Shown here one piece after another: positions 18,929-27,909 of a DNA stretch of 64,000 nucleotides. The DNA comes from Desulfosediminicola ganghwensis (GTDB taxonomy: Bacteria; Desulfobacterota; Desulfobulbia; Desulfobulbales; Desulfocapsaceae): the NCBI RefSeq assembly GCF_005116675.2, contig NZ_CP050699.1, forward strand, positions 3,805,001 through 3,869,000, given 5' to 3'. Position numbers and translations under genes: made by a program. Position 1 is the stretch's first letter, and every line of letters begins with the position of its first letter. The notes beneath the pieces are model-generated. The model had not been told where the DNA came from and ran no database searches. It saw only the letters and a list, made by a program, of their open reading frames with translations.

Positions 18929-19789
18929 ATGTTGCGCAAAACTTCCCTACTGGCCTGTACCGCCCTTCTCCTTTCCCTGCCACTCACAGCAAACGCTATT
19001 CAGAACACCGGAAAAAGCAACAAGCTTGAGTGGAAAGTGGTTGAGAATGTTCAGTTAGCAGGTAAACCGCTTGATTTCGCCCAGTCACTTGACGGAAAGC
19101 TAACGTACGTGCTGGATGATAAACATAATGTGGTGATTTACGACTACAAAGGCGATGAGCTAGGTACCATCCCGGCCGGAGAGGGAGTGACAGGCATTGA
19201 CATTTCCGCAACCGGCGACTGGCTCTACCTTGTGGACACCTCCGCCAACACATTCACCAGAGTGAGCTTAAACTTTGTTCAGGAAATTGACATTACAGAT
19301 TCCCCGTTTAAGGGTAATGCCGATGCGCCAGTTACCATGGTCATCTTCACAGACTTTGAATGCCCATACTGCAAGAAGCTCGAACCTGTATTGAACAAAG
19401 TTTTTGAGGCCAACAAAGACAATATTAAGCTTGTTTTTAAGAACATGCCACTCAGCTTCCACAAAATGGCTGAGCCAGCACACCGCGCTGTTATGGCGGC
19501 TGATCTGCAGGGTAAATTCTGGGAGTTTCACGACAAACTGTTTGCCGCACCGAAACTCTCTAATCAGCTCATTACCGATATCGCCGGTGGCCTTGGTCTC
19601 GACATGGAGAAGTTCGAAAAAGATATGAACTCTGGCCAGGTTCGCCAGAAAATTCAAAAAGACCTCAGTGACGCCAAACGTGCCGAGGTAACAGGAACAC
19701 CAACCGTATTTATCAATGGACGTAGAGTTTCCGACAGATCGGTGCAGGCTTTCCAGAACATGATCAACGAAGAGCTTGTCGCCAAATAG
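18929..19789 (+). CDS. Exported DsbA/DsbG-like thioredoxin-fold protein
   Basis: The roughly 286-residue product has a signal peptide (LLACTALLLSLPLTANA), then about 100 residues resembling a beta-propeller fragment (GVTGIDISATGDWLYLVDT), then a DsbA-like domain. In that domain the redox motif CPYC sits near residue 145 (FTDFECPYCKKLEP), and the cis-proline loop is VTGTPTVFING. Helical insertion residues lie between them. It is probably a periplasmic thiol-disulfide oxidoreductase. I chose ATG 18929 because AGAGG is 5 bases upstream. GTG 18923 is also in frame. Confidence 0.88.
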   Translation: MLRKTSLLACTALLLSLPLTANAIQNTGKSNKLEWKVVENVQLAGKPLDFAQSLDGKLTYVLDDKHNVVIYDYKGDELGTIPAGEGVTGIDISATGDWLYLVDTSANTFTRVSLNFVQEIDITDSPFKGNADAPVTMVIFTDFECPYCKKLEPVLNKVFEANKDNIKLVFKNMPLSFHKMAEPAHRAVMAADLQGKFWEFHDKLFAAPKLSNQLITDIAGGLGLDMEKFEKDMNSGQVRQKIQKDLSDAKRAEVTGTPTVFINGRRVSDRSVQAFQNMINEELVAK

Positions 19790-19813
19790 CAAGCTTACAT
19801 AAACAGTAACTTG

Positions 19814-20776
19814 ATGAGTAAACAACAATTTAGCCAGGTTCTGGAGTTTGACGACAATCAGATAGCCATGAACCTCTTTGGAGATCTCAACAGGAATCTC
19901 CATATCATTGAGAACAGTTCCGGCGTGAAAATCAGCGCCCGTGGCAATAACCTGAACATCAGTGGCTTCCAGCACGATGTGGAAATAGCATCGGAACTGC
20001 TTTCTCAGCTCTATGAACTGATAGGCAAAGGGTATCCTGTCTACAGCTCAGATTTCGCTTTCGGTCTGCGTATTCTGGAATCCACTCCGAAGGCCAGGCT
20101 CGATAAGATATTTTTAGACAAGGTGTATGTCACCACCCAGAATCGGGTGATTTCTCCTAAAACAAAAAACCAAAAGATCTACATAGATGCCATTCGGGAT
20201 AATGACATTGTCTTCGGCATTGGCCCCGCCGGTACCGGGAAGACCTACCTGGCTGTAGCCATGGCTGCCTCAGCTCTCGTCACCGGCCAGGTACGCTCGA
20301 TCATTCTCACCAGACCGGCAGTGGAAGCTGGTGAAAAGCTAGGATTTCTGCCTGGCGACCTGGCACAGAAAGTCAACCCGTATCTGCGTCCGCTTCATGA
20401 CGCGCTCAACGATATGGTCGGTGCAGAAAAGTGCCAGGACCTCGTTGAGCGAGGTGTTATCGAGATAGCACCTCTGGCTTTCATGCGCGGCCGAACCCTA
20501 AGTAATGCTTTTATTATTCTAGATGAAGCCCAGAACACGACCCGTGAACAGATGAAAATGTTTCTTACCAGGGTAGGTTTTGATTCCTGCGCTGTTATTA
20601 CCGGTGACATTACCCAGGTTGACCTGCCGGTCAAACAGCACTCTGGCCTGGTGGAAGCGAAAAAACTTCTCAAAAACATTGAAGGGATCAGGTTTTGCAC
20701 TTTCTCTAAGGCCGACGTGGTCCGTCACCCGCTGGTGCAGAAAATAATTCAAGCCTACGAAACGGATGAAGATTGA
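19814..20776 (+). CDS. phoH: PhoH family ATPase (YbeZ-like)
   Basis: The 320-residue cytoplasmic ATPase has an N-terminal KH-like RNA-binding segment (ISARGNNLNISG, about residues 37 to 48) and a RecA-like core with Walker A GPAGTGKTYLA near residue 137, Walker B FIILDEAQN near residue 234, and an ITGDITQVDLP sensor. YbeZ works with YbeY in rRNA processing and ribosome quality control, and ybeY lies next downstream. An in-frame TTG precedes the ATG at 19814 and is not needed. Confidence 0.93.
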   Translation: MSKQQFSQVLEFDDNQIAMNLFGDLNRNLHIIENSSGVKISARGNNLNISGFQHDVEIASELLSQLYELIGKGYPVYSSDFAFGLRILESTPKARLDKIFLDKVYVTTQNRVISPKTKNQKIYIDAIRDNDIVFGIGPAGTGKTYLAVAMAASALVTGQVRSIILTRPAVEAGEKLGFLPGDLAQKVNPYLRPLHDALNDMVGAEKCQDLVERGVIEIAPLAFMRGRTLSNAFIILDEAQNTTREQMKMFLTRVGFDSCAVITGDITQVDLPVKQHSGLVEAKKLLKNIEGIRFCTFSKADVVRHPLVQKIIQAYETDED

Positions 20777-20880
20777 TTTATCTTTCCTTATTCCGGTAAG
20801 ATTGAAGGGATGAGAACCGTACTTGAGGCTCTCTTCCCTTTTTAATTTCAGAATTCATCATATAATCCCGACATCCTATC

Positions 20881-22080
20881 ATGCCCGTAGATATCTCTAC
20901 CCAGTACACACTGCCATCGTTCCCTGTTAATATTGAGAAACTGAAACGCAGGACTCAATGGTTCATGAACCAATTGGAGGTCAACGGACATTCCGTTTCC
21001 ATACTGCTCATAGACGATGAAGAAATGAGCAGATTCAACAATCAGTATCGTGGTAAAGAAGGACCTACCAACGTTCTCTCTTTTCCTTTATTCGAAGCCA
21101 CCGAGGAATCTCCCTTCTCAGAATTGCCCATTGATGAGCTGGGAGATATCATTATCTCCCTCGACACTGCCCTTCGTGAAGCTCATGAACTAGACCAGCC
21201 TTTTCCTTTCCGCCTGAACTGGCTTATCGTTCACGGATTGCTTCACCTGCTGGGTATGGATCATGAACGAAGCGAGCAGGAAGCTCTTGAGATGTATGAT
21301 AAAGAGCAGGAGTTACTTTCCCGATTTGAACACTACAGGAGAAATCAAATGACGCATCTTGCAATTAACGTCGATCACATTGCAACAATTCGCCAGGCAC
21401 GGGGAACCACCGAACCAGACCCGGTAACAGCCGCCGCAATGTGTGAGCTCGCCGGCGCTGAAGGTATCGTTATCCACCTGCGCGAAGATCGTCGCCACAT
21501 CCAGGATCGCGATGTACATATTCTTCGCAAAACCATTAAAACCAAGATGAACCTTGAAATGGGCGCCACTAAAGAGATGATCGGTATCGCCCTGGAAGTA
21601 ATTCCTGATCTTGTCACTCTGGTACCGGAAAAACGTCAGGAACTGACTACCGAGGGTGGTCTTGATGTAATAGGTCAGAAAAAGAAAATTGCTAAAGCAA
21701 TAGAGAAGCTTGGCCAGGCAGGAATACCCGTCTCTCTTTTCGTCGACCCCGACCTTGAACAGATCCGTACCAGTCATGAAATTGGTGCGACCTTCGTGGA
21801 GATACATACCGGCAGATATTGCGATGCCGAGACCGAAGCTGAACAGGAGCAGGAGTTCCAACTCATTGCAGATTCCGCCAATGAAGCCTACCAGTTAGGT
21901 TTGCGAGTCAATGCAGGTCACGGGCTGGATTACCGTAACACGGCAAGGATTGCCGAACTGGATACCATCGAGGAACTTTCCATCGGTCACTCGATTATTA
22001 GCCGCGCAGCCTATGTTGGCATTGATCAGGCCGTTCGGGAAATGCTTGCCATTATTCAGCAAGCCAAAAACTCATTGTAG
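20881..22080 (+). CDS. ybeY-pdxJ: Fused rRNA maturation endonuclease YbeY and pyridoxine 5'-phosphate synthase PdxJ
   Basis: One 399-codon frame carries two complete enzymes. Residues 1 to 156 are YbeY, with the zinc-binding motif HGLLHLLGMDHE (about 120 to 131). Residues 157 to 399 are PdxJ (THLAINVDHIATIRQARG, HLREDRRHIQDRD, HTGRYCD, VNAGHGLDY), which makes pyridoxine 5'-phosphate from deoxyxylulose phosphate. No stop separates them. An internal AGGAGA followed by ATG at 21349 could also initiate free PdxJ. The pairing with phoH matches YbeY's usual context. Confidence 0.93.
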   Translation: MPVDISTQYTLPSFPVNIEKLKRRTQWFMNQLEVNGHSVSILLIDDEEMSRFNNQYRGKEGPTNVLSFPLFEATEESPFSELPIDELGDIIISLDTALREAHELDQPFPFRLNWLIVHGLLHLLGMDHERSEQEALEMYDKEQELLSRFEHYRRNQMTHLAINVDHIATIRQARGTTEPDPVTAAAMCELAGAEGIVIHLREDRRHIQDRDVHILRKTIKTKMNLEMGATKEMIGIALEVIPDLVTLVPEKRQELTTEGGLDVIGQKKKIAKAIEKLGQAGIPVSLFVDPDLEQIRTSHEIGATFVEIHTGRYCDAETEAEQEQEFQLIADSANEAYQLGLRVNAGHGLDYRNTARIAELDTIEELSIGHSIISRAAYVGIDQAVREMLAIIQQAKNSL

Positions 22081-22209
22081 GAACTATTTTCAAGTTATTG
22101 AATCGTAAGCTCAACGAGATGCTTCAGACACTCTTTCAGTTCAACTTATTGACAACAGCATCAGCGTCGGTCAATATTTGGTAAAACGTTACTAATAGCG
22201 CGATTGCGA

Positions 22210-22236
22210 TTGACAAGCTTCCAAAAATTATGTTAT
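22210..22236 (+). promoter_or_regulatory. Probable promoter of tRNA-Leu(TAA)
   Basis: TTGACA at 22210 is followed about 15 to 17 bases later by TGTTAT/TTATTA, ending about 13 bases before the tRNA. Confidence 0.6.
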
Positions 22237-22249
22237 TAGAAACGACCTT

Positions 22250-22337
22250 GCCTGGGTGGTGGAACTGGTAGACACCCGAGACTTAAAATCTCGTGGGCCT
22301 TGCGCCCGTGCGAGTTCGATTCTCGCCCTAGGCACCA
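22250..22337 (+). tRNA. tRNA-Leu(TAA), island attachment gene
   Basis: The cloverleaf has acceptor GCCTGGG with CCTAGGC, anticodon TAA in the loop CTTAAAA, a long variable arm, T-arm GTTCGAT and an encoded CCA. A P4-type integrase gene begins 200 bases downstream. The 3' end of this tRNA is therefore the likely attL core. I found no second copy of CGCCCTAGGCACCA in the window. Confidence 0.95.
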
Positions 22338-22373
22338 GCAGTTGGTTCAAGGACTTCCATCAAAGTCCTAGTA

Positions 22374-22408
22374 AGCCCCTAAGTATCAATTACTTAGGGG
22401 CTTTTTTT
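22374..22408 (+). terminator. Terminator after tRNA-Leu(TAA)
   Basis: AGCCCCTAAGTA and TACTTAGGGGCT form a 12-bp stem followed by seven Ts. Confidence 0.9.
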
Positions 22409-22538
22409 CATTCTTTTTCGTCCACTACCTTCCATTCTTTTCCGTGTCATTCCGTCGAAAAAGGGGTATACAATAGGGTATACGTTTACCAGGCATTCAA
22501 ACCAACCTCGAAAAATATACCCTTTTTGGAGCCAAGGA

Positions 22539-23774
22539 ATGTCCAAGCTTACAGTTCTGCAAATAAAACACGCAAAGGGCCAATGTCGCCTGGCTGATGG
22601 CAAAGGGCTCTTTTTTGAAATCACCATTAGCGGAAGTAAGCGTTGGTTATACCGGTACAAAATACTGGGCAAAAACGGTAACTACATAATTGGTCATTAT
22701 CCAGAGATAAGCCTTCAAGCGGCTCGTCAGGCACGGGATGAAGCTAAGAAGCTGGTCCAAGAAGGTGTCAACCCCGCCGCAGCACGAAGGGAGAAAAAAC
22801 TTCAAAAAATCGCCCTTCAACATCAAGAAAAGCAAAGGCGTCTTGGCAAATTTGAAATCTTAGCACGTGAATGGATTGAAACTCAAAAAGGTCGGTGGAG
22901 TGAGAATCACTCCCTGGCGGTTTTATCTTCACTCAAAGCTAATGTTTTCCCCTACATTGGTGGTCAACCCATTGAAACCATCACCCCGCCGGAAGTATTA
23001 AAAATCATACGACGAATTGAGAGTCGAGGTTCTCTCGAGATCGCAAAAAAGGTCCTGCAAAGGATGAACTCCGTTTTCCGCTACGCTGTACAGACAGGGA
23101 AGGCGACTTACAACCCAGCAGCCGACATGAAGGGCGTTCTGAAGTCCAGAACCGTTACCCATACGCCTTCCCTCCTTGATCGCGAATTAGCACAACTTTT
23201 GCGAGACATTACCAACAACCAAAAGCTATTTGTTGCTACACGCCTTGCCCTGCATTTTACAGCGCTTACTGCTTGCCGCCCTGGTGAAGTCAGGCAAGCG
23301 AGATGGGAAGAGTTCAACTTGGATTTGAAGGAGTGGTACATCCCCGCTGAACGCATGAAAATGAAGCGTGAGCACATTGTCCCCTTATCAAAGCAGGCCC
23401 TCTCTGTGCTTGAGCGATCCGGGAAGCTTTTTGGAACCGATGGATTTGTTTTCCCAGCTCCCAGGCACCTTGAAAAGCCAATGTCGGACAACACCATGGG
23501 AAAAGCTTTGCGTGACATGGGGTATAAAGGTAGGGCAACCCCCCACGGATTTAGAGCTTCTTTTTCTACGATGGCATATGAAAGCGGCGAATTCCCTCCT
23601 GAAGTGATCGAAAAAGCATTAGCACACGAAGAAAAAAACAAAATCAAGAGAGCCTATAATCGAGCTGAATATTTAGAACAACGAAGGAGTCTTTTAGACT
23701 GGTGGGGGGAGAAACTTCAAACCCTAGAGAACACTTCTGAGATCATCGACTTTCACAGGGTAAGAAGGAGATAG
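22539..23774 (+). CDS. int: P4-type tyrosine integrase
   Basis: The 411-residue recombinase has the N-terminal DUF4102-type arm (LADGKGLFFEITISGSKRW), a SAM-like core-binding domain (about residues 100 to 190), and the catalytic domain with Arg in TACRPGEVRQARWEE, the HxxR box in TPHGFRASFSTMAYE, and the tyrosine in KRAYNRAEYLEQR. Such integrases insert islands at the 3' end of tRNA genes, here tRNA-Leu(TAA). It should drive integration and excision of the following island, with the AlpA-like protein as probable partner. Confidence 0.95.
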   Translation: MSKLTVLQIKHAKGQCRLADGKGLFFEITISGSKRWLYRYKILGKNGNYIIGHYPEISLQAARQARDEAKKLVQEGVNPAAARREKKLQKIALQHQEKQRRLGKFEILAREWIETQKGRWSENHSLAVLSSLKANVFPYIGGQPIETITPPEVLKIIRRIESRGSLEIAKKVLQRMNSVFRYAVQTGKATYNPAADMKGVLKSRTVTHTPSLLDRELAQLLRDITNNQKLFVATRLALHFTALTACRPGEVRQARWEEFNLDLKEWYIPAERMKMKREHIVPLSKQALSVLERSGKLFGTDGFVFPAPRHLEKPMSDNTMGKALRDMGYKGRATPHGFRASFSTMAYESGEFPPEVIEKALAHEEKNKIKRAYNRAEYLEQRRSLLDWWGEKLQTLENTSEIIDFHRVRRR

Positions 23775-23901
23775 AGATAATATTAGCGTAAAAAACAGAT
23801 CAGAAACCAACTTGACCCCAGCTAGGGTAGTTTCCAAAAGACACTCCTCTAGCGCTCTGCCCAATTAATCTTTACAGGGATATTATCAGGAGGGAAGCAA
23901 A

Positions 23902-24798
23902 ATGGACGAAGATTTAAAGTTTTTAACGAATCGCTTAAGTGGTCAGTTTGGCCTCGCATCAGCCTGGCTTTCAGAGTGCATAAAAAGTGAAGCGCGCAGT
24001 GAAGATTTTTTCCCTCCTAGCGACTGGTTTAACCATGACACCTGGACAGTAGAACAGGCCTTGCTGCTTTTAGCCGGCATAGACCCCAACGGAGCAGAAA
24101 TTTCTTGGAATTTTTTCGAGACGACAGAACAGCTAAAAATTGAAAATGCCGACATACTGATATGCGCCCCTGAAGCAAAGTGGGGTGACTATTATGGTTC
24201 AGACCTATCTGAAGCGGAAGCTAAGGCGGAGAGATGTTTGGAAAAATTTTCTGAAGATGAACAACAGCAACTTGCTCAATTATTAGAAAATCAATCTGAG
24301 AATACCGCTTTTAATGGAAAATTTGACAGCTGCCTCCAGTATTACGACATGAGAAGCTGGTATTATCATGCAGAATTACGGTTAGATCGACTCTGCAATC
24401 TGTGGATGAGTCGTAAAAATTCACATGAAAATCCAGGCATTGAACTCGACGCAAAATACGAGCCTCACTACTATTTGTCATGGATCAAGTCTAAGGAAAT
24501 AACCAAATTAGTCCCATGGTGGGATAAAGCTGTTAAAGACGGTTTCATCCCTAACCAAATGAAATCCTCACCTCCCCCAACAGGTCAAAATTACACACAA
24601 AGAAGTTGCCTCAACGTAATTGGCGCTCTTCTGGAAATTATCGTTGGGGACTTCAAGGGTAACTCATTCTCAACTGACACTGAGTTGCGCAGTTTTATAA
24701 GTGAAAAATTCGGCGGCGCCTACGGAATCGGTGAAAGGACCACTGCCGGAATTTTCTCCCAAGCCAAAAAATCCATTAATTCAGAACTCCAACCATAA
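23902..24798 (+). CDS. Island protein of unknown function
   Basis: The 298-residue product starts at an ATG preceded by GGAGGGAAG. It is acidic and tryptophan-rich (DWFNHDTWTVEQALLLLAGI, WYYHAELRLDRLCNLWM) and has no signal peptide or membrane helix. The C-terminus (LRSFISEKFGGAYGIGERTT) looks helical and could be DNA-binding. I do not recognise a family. Its place between integrase and alpA suggests a role in island control or replication, by inference only. Confidence 0.7.
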   Translation: MDEDLKFLTNRLSGQFGLASAWLSECIKSEARSEDFFPPSDWFNHDTWTVEQALLLLAGIDPNGAEISWNFFETTEQLKIENADILICAPEAKWGDYYGSDLSEAEAKAERCLEKFSEDEQQQLAQLLENQSENTAFNGKFDSCLQYYDMRSWYYHAELRLDRLCNLWMSRKNSHENPGIELDAKYEPHYYLSWIKSKEITKLVPWWDKAVKDGFIPNQMKSSPPPTGQNYTQRSCLNVIGALLEIIVGDFKGNSFSTDTELRSFISEKFGGAYGIGERTTAGIFSQAKKSINSELQP

Positions 24799-24814
24799 CC
24801 ATCCCCCCCTGCCC

Positions 24815-24851
24815 CATTGCAATTGCAACGGATTTCGTTGCAATTGCAATG
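24815..24851. repeat. Perfect 16-bp inverted repeat upstream of the AlpA-like gene
   Basis: CATTGCAATTGCAACG, a 5-base loop (GATTT), then the exact complement. Each arm itself contains TTGCAATTGCAA-type half-palindromes, so it is a candidate operator or excisionase-binding site. No T-tract follows, so a terminator is less likely. Confidence 0.7.
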
Positions 24852-24926
24852 CAATTCCCCCCTGCACTATCTAAACTCTTCCACCAAAGGTCGCGACCAT
24901 CCTAAAACACCTTTATGGGAGAAATC

Positions 24927-25112
24927 ATGAAAACCAAACTTCTCAGACTACCAGAAGTAGAGTCAATCACCGGCCTCAAGAAATCTGCAATCTACGCATG
25001 GGTCAAAAAGGGCTTTTTCCCACCACCTGTAAGGCTAGGCGCTAAAGCTGTCGCGTGGCGTGCCTCTGATGTTCAAGAGTGGGTCGACAAGCTTCCACGG
25101 AGGAATCCTTAA
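24927..25112 (+). CDS. alpA: AlpA-family helix-turn-helix regulator
   Basis: The 61-residue protein reads LLRLPEVESITGLKKSAIYAW followed by VKKGFFPPPVRLGAKAVAWRASDVQEWV, the winged-helix excisionase/AlpA fold. AlpA proteins activate integrase expression or act as excisionase in P4-like elements. GGGAGA lies about 6 bases before the ATG at 24927. The upstream ATG at 24915 would overlap it and is less likely. Confidence 0.88.
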   Translation: MKTKLLRLPEVESITGLKKSAIYAWVKKGFFPPPVRLGAKAVAWRASDVQEWVDKLPRRNP

Positions 25113-25198
25113 TTACCCAACTTGAAGGGAGGGTGGTCACACCCAATTTAGCAGATCACCCTCTCTGCCCACCATTCCTGAATAAACGAGGATTTGTG

Positions 25199-25426
25199 AT
25201 GAATACAATGATTTCAGATAACTCAAGCCAATACATACTCTTTGAAGTCCACAACCAGGGAAACTCCCTATTAAATCGTCTGCTAAAACTCGCCGTTAAG
25301 CCCCTACAGGCTGGACAGTGGGTCATGTCACAAGAAGCCAGAGTGATCGAGTCGCAAAGTGCAAATCCTGAAGCTGAATACATTCAACTTCCAGGGGAAA
25401 AACAGGAGGGCTCTCAAAATGATTAG
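25199..25426 (+). CDS. Small island protein
   Basis: The 75-residue product begins at ATG 25199, preceded by ACGAGGA. The sequence (SQYILFEVHNQGNSLLNRLL) has no recognisable domain. It overlaps the start of the primase gene by 8 bases, suggesting coupled translation, so it may be an accessory to replication. Confidence 0.55.
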   Translation: MNTMISDNSSQYILFEVHNQGNSLLNRLLKLAVKPLQAGQWVMSQEARVIESQSANPEAEYIQLPGEKQEGSQND

Positions 25427-27845
25427 TGCAGAACAGATAGGGTTAGCTCTGGATGGACGTTTAATGCCTGGTGGGGAATGGCGTTGCATCTGCCCGGCTC
25501 ACGACGACCATAATCCATCTTTGGATATAAAAGATGGGGATACAGGTAAGCCAATTGTTATTTGTCGTGCTGGTTGCTCTTCTGAGGCGGTTATATCAGC
25601 TCTAGCGAGGCAAGGTTTATGGTACTCAAAAGCAGATCAGACACCTTTTTCGCAAGAGGAGCATCAGGAGAATAGGCTGAAACGTGAAGCAGAAAACAAG
25701 CGAAAGTGGGAACTGGCTAAAAAAACAGGTCGTAGGCTAGGTGAACGTTCTATCCTAGCGCGCCAAGATCACCCCTATTTATCACGCAAAGGAGTAAAAG
25801 CTGTACCGTATTTGTGCGAGTTATCCATCGAAGAGGTTGAAGCAACCATAGGCTACATCCCAAAACAGGGGAAGGAACCTCTACAGGGGCGTATACTCTT
25901 GGCACCATTCTTTGATTCTACGTATCACTTCTGGACACTCGAAATGATCGATCCTGATGGACGTAAGGCAGCCCTTGCAGGTGGCCGGAAGCAAGGCCAT
26001 TTCTTTACACCAGAGGACTTACCAGAGTCACCTAAGCGTATTTTCATAGCAGAAGGCATAGCTACCTGCCTGTCAATCAAAGAGGCAACCTGCATGCCAA
26101 CGATCAGTGTTGGGAGTTGTACGAATTTTTTACCTGTAGCGAAGGCCTTGAAGGAACAATATGAGAGTGTTGAAATAGTCATTTGCGGTGATCTTGGTAA
26201 TGGTGCCAAGTCTGCTACGGATGCAGCCACTCTCGTGGGCGGAAAAGTAATTTTCCCGCCTAACCATCTTGGCGAGGGCGCTGACTTCAACGACCTACAC
26301 GTCAAAAATGGTTTGAGCGCTGTTCGCGAACAGTTGTCACTGGCACTCAATGACAATCAAAATGAATGGCCAGATCCTGAAGAAATTAAGGCAGAACTGC
26401 AACCAGTTGCACCACTAACAAGCGAAATGATCCCTGCCCCCTTCCGTGAGTGGGTCGAGGATATAGCGTATAGAATGCAAGCTCCTGTAGACTATGTAGC
26501 AGTCGCCTTGATCGTTGTCTGTGGTTCTCTTATTGGCACACGTTGTAGGATCAAGCCAAAACAAAAGGACGATTGGGCTGTTACCCCTAACCTATGGGGG
26601 GCAGTGATCGGACCTCCATCGGCAATGAAGAGCCCTACCCTAAACGAGATATTGAAAAAAACACTTTCAAAGCTCGAAATAATAGCAGCTGAGGAGCATA
26701 AACAGGCAAAACTTGAATCTCTCGCAAAAATGTATGTAAAAGAAGAGCAAGTCAGGGAGATTAAAAGTCAGATTCGGCAGGCGGTTAAGAAAAAAGATGA
26801 AGCCAAGGCCGAAGAAATTGCTAATCAAATGCAACCTGAGCAATCCTTAGAGCCGCCACAGGAAAGAAGATACAAAACCAATGACGCAACCATTGAAAAA
26901 CTAAACGACTTACTGAGCCGTAACCCTTCAGGATTGCTTGTCTTCCGTGACGAACTCATGGGGTTGTTCAAGAGGCTGGATAAGGCTGGTAATGAGACGG
27001 ACAGGGCCTTTTACCTCGAGTCATTCAATGGGGATGGCAGTTTTATTGATGACCGAATTGGTCGGGGTACTATACGTACCGAAAAACTTTGTTTGTCGCT
27101 ACTCGGCGGAGTCCAGCCGGATAAGATCAAAAGTTATTTACACGCAGCCATACATGGTGGGGAGAATGACGGATTTGTACAGAGGTTGCAACTCTCTGTG
27201 TTTCCAGACCAAGGCGAGTGGAAATATACCGACCAGTACCCTAGTTCGCAAGCCAAGAACAGAGCATATGAACTCATCGAGGCCCTTGATAATTACCCAT
27301 TTGAGGATAGGCAATACCTACGATTCTCAGAAGATGCCCAGATTGTGTTCATCGAGTGGCTTACGGATTTACAGACAAATAAGCTATTGGACGACACTAC
27401 ACATCCAATTTTAGTAGAACACCTAACCAAATACCGTTCTTTAATGCCTTCTTTGGCGCTTATATTCCACCTATTGGATATGATTGATAGTGGCAGAACA
27501 TTACAACCAGTCTCTGAACATGCTGCGATCATGGCTGCTTGCTGGTGTGATTATTTGGAAACGCATGCAAGGCGCATATATTCTCTCGCTCTTGATCCTG
27601 CGCAAACGAGTCTTGGAGCCCTCGCCAAAAAGCTACAGCAAGGGAAACTGAAAAACGGATTTACAATTCGCGATATTCAACGCAAAGGTTGGACCATGCT
27701 TAGCGACCCAATCTTAGTTAAAGAGGCTTTAGAGATGCTCGTGAGTGCAGGATGGTTAAGACCAGTGGATATACCTCAGTATGGTGCAGGTCGACCAAAA
27801 TCACTGGCTTACCATATAAATCCGAAAATATGGGACAGTGTGTGA
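25419..27845 (+). CDS. Primase/helicase-like protein (zinc finger, Toprim-like, DUF3987)
   Basis: The 808-residue protein starts at ATG 25419 with ACAGGAGG upstream. Residues about 20 to 60 form a CHC2-like zinc finger (WRCICPAHDDHNPSLDIKDG, CRAGCSSEAVISAL). Residues about 140 to 300 are Toprim-like (RIFIAEGIATCLSI, EIVICGDLGNG). Residues about 330 to 790 match the DUF3987 ATPase-like region with GPPSAMKSPTLNEIL and LLVFRDELMGLF. It probably primes or unwinds DNA during island replication. A long hairpin follows its stop. Confidence 0.85.
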   Translation: MISAEQIGLALDGRLMPGGEWRCICPAHDDHNPSLDIKDGDTGKPIVICRAGCSSEAVISALARQGLWYSKADQTPFSQEEHQENRLKREAENKRKWELAKKTGRRLGERSILARQDHPYLSRKGVKAVPYLCELSIEEVEATIGYIPKQGKEPLQGRILLAPFFDSTYHFWTLEMIDPDGRKAALAGGRKQGHFFTPEDLPESPKRIFIAEGIATCLSIKEATCMPTISVGSCTNFLPVAKALKEQYESVEIVICGDLGNGAKSATDAATLVGGKVIFPPNHLGEGADFNDLHVKNGLSAVREQLSLALNDNQNEWPDPEEIKAELQPVAPLTSEMIPAPFREWVEDIAYRMQAPVDYVAVALIVVCGSLIGTRCRIKPKQKDDWAVTPNLWGAVIGPPSAMKSPTLNEILKKTLSKLEIIAAEEHKQAKLESLAKMYVKEEQVREIKSQIRQAVKKKDEAKAEEIANQMQPEQSLEPPQERRYKTNDATIEKLNDLLSRNPSGLLVFRDELMGLFKRLDKAGNETDRAFYLESFNGDGSFIDDRIGRGTIRTEKLCLSLLGGVQPDKIKSYLHAAIHGGENDGFVQRLQLSVFPDQGEWKYTDQYPSSQAKNRAYELIEALDNYPFEDRQYLRFSEDAQIVFIEWLTDLQTNKLLDDTTHPILVEHLTKYRSLMPSLALIFHLLDMIDSGRTLQPVSEHAAIMAACWCDYLETHARRIYSLALDPAQTSLGALAKKLQQGKLKNGFTIRDIQRKGWTMLSDPILVKEALEMLVSAGWLRPVDIPQYGAGRPKSLAYHINPKIWDSV

Positions 27846-27851
27846 ATAATT

Positions 27852-27895
27852 AACCGACAAAACCGACGAAACTAATATTGTCGGTTTTGTCGGTT
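27852..27895 (+). terminator. Perfect 16-bp hairpin after the primase gene
   Basis: AACCGACAAAACCGAC and its exact complement are separated by 12 bases, then CACTTTT. It probably acts as a terminator. The repeated CCGACAAAACCGAC pattern would also fit a protein-binding site. Confidence 0.6.
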
Positions 27896-27909
27896 CACTT
27901 TTAGAGCAT

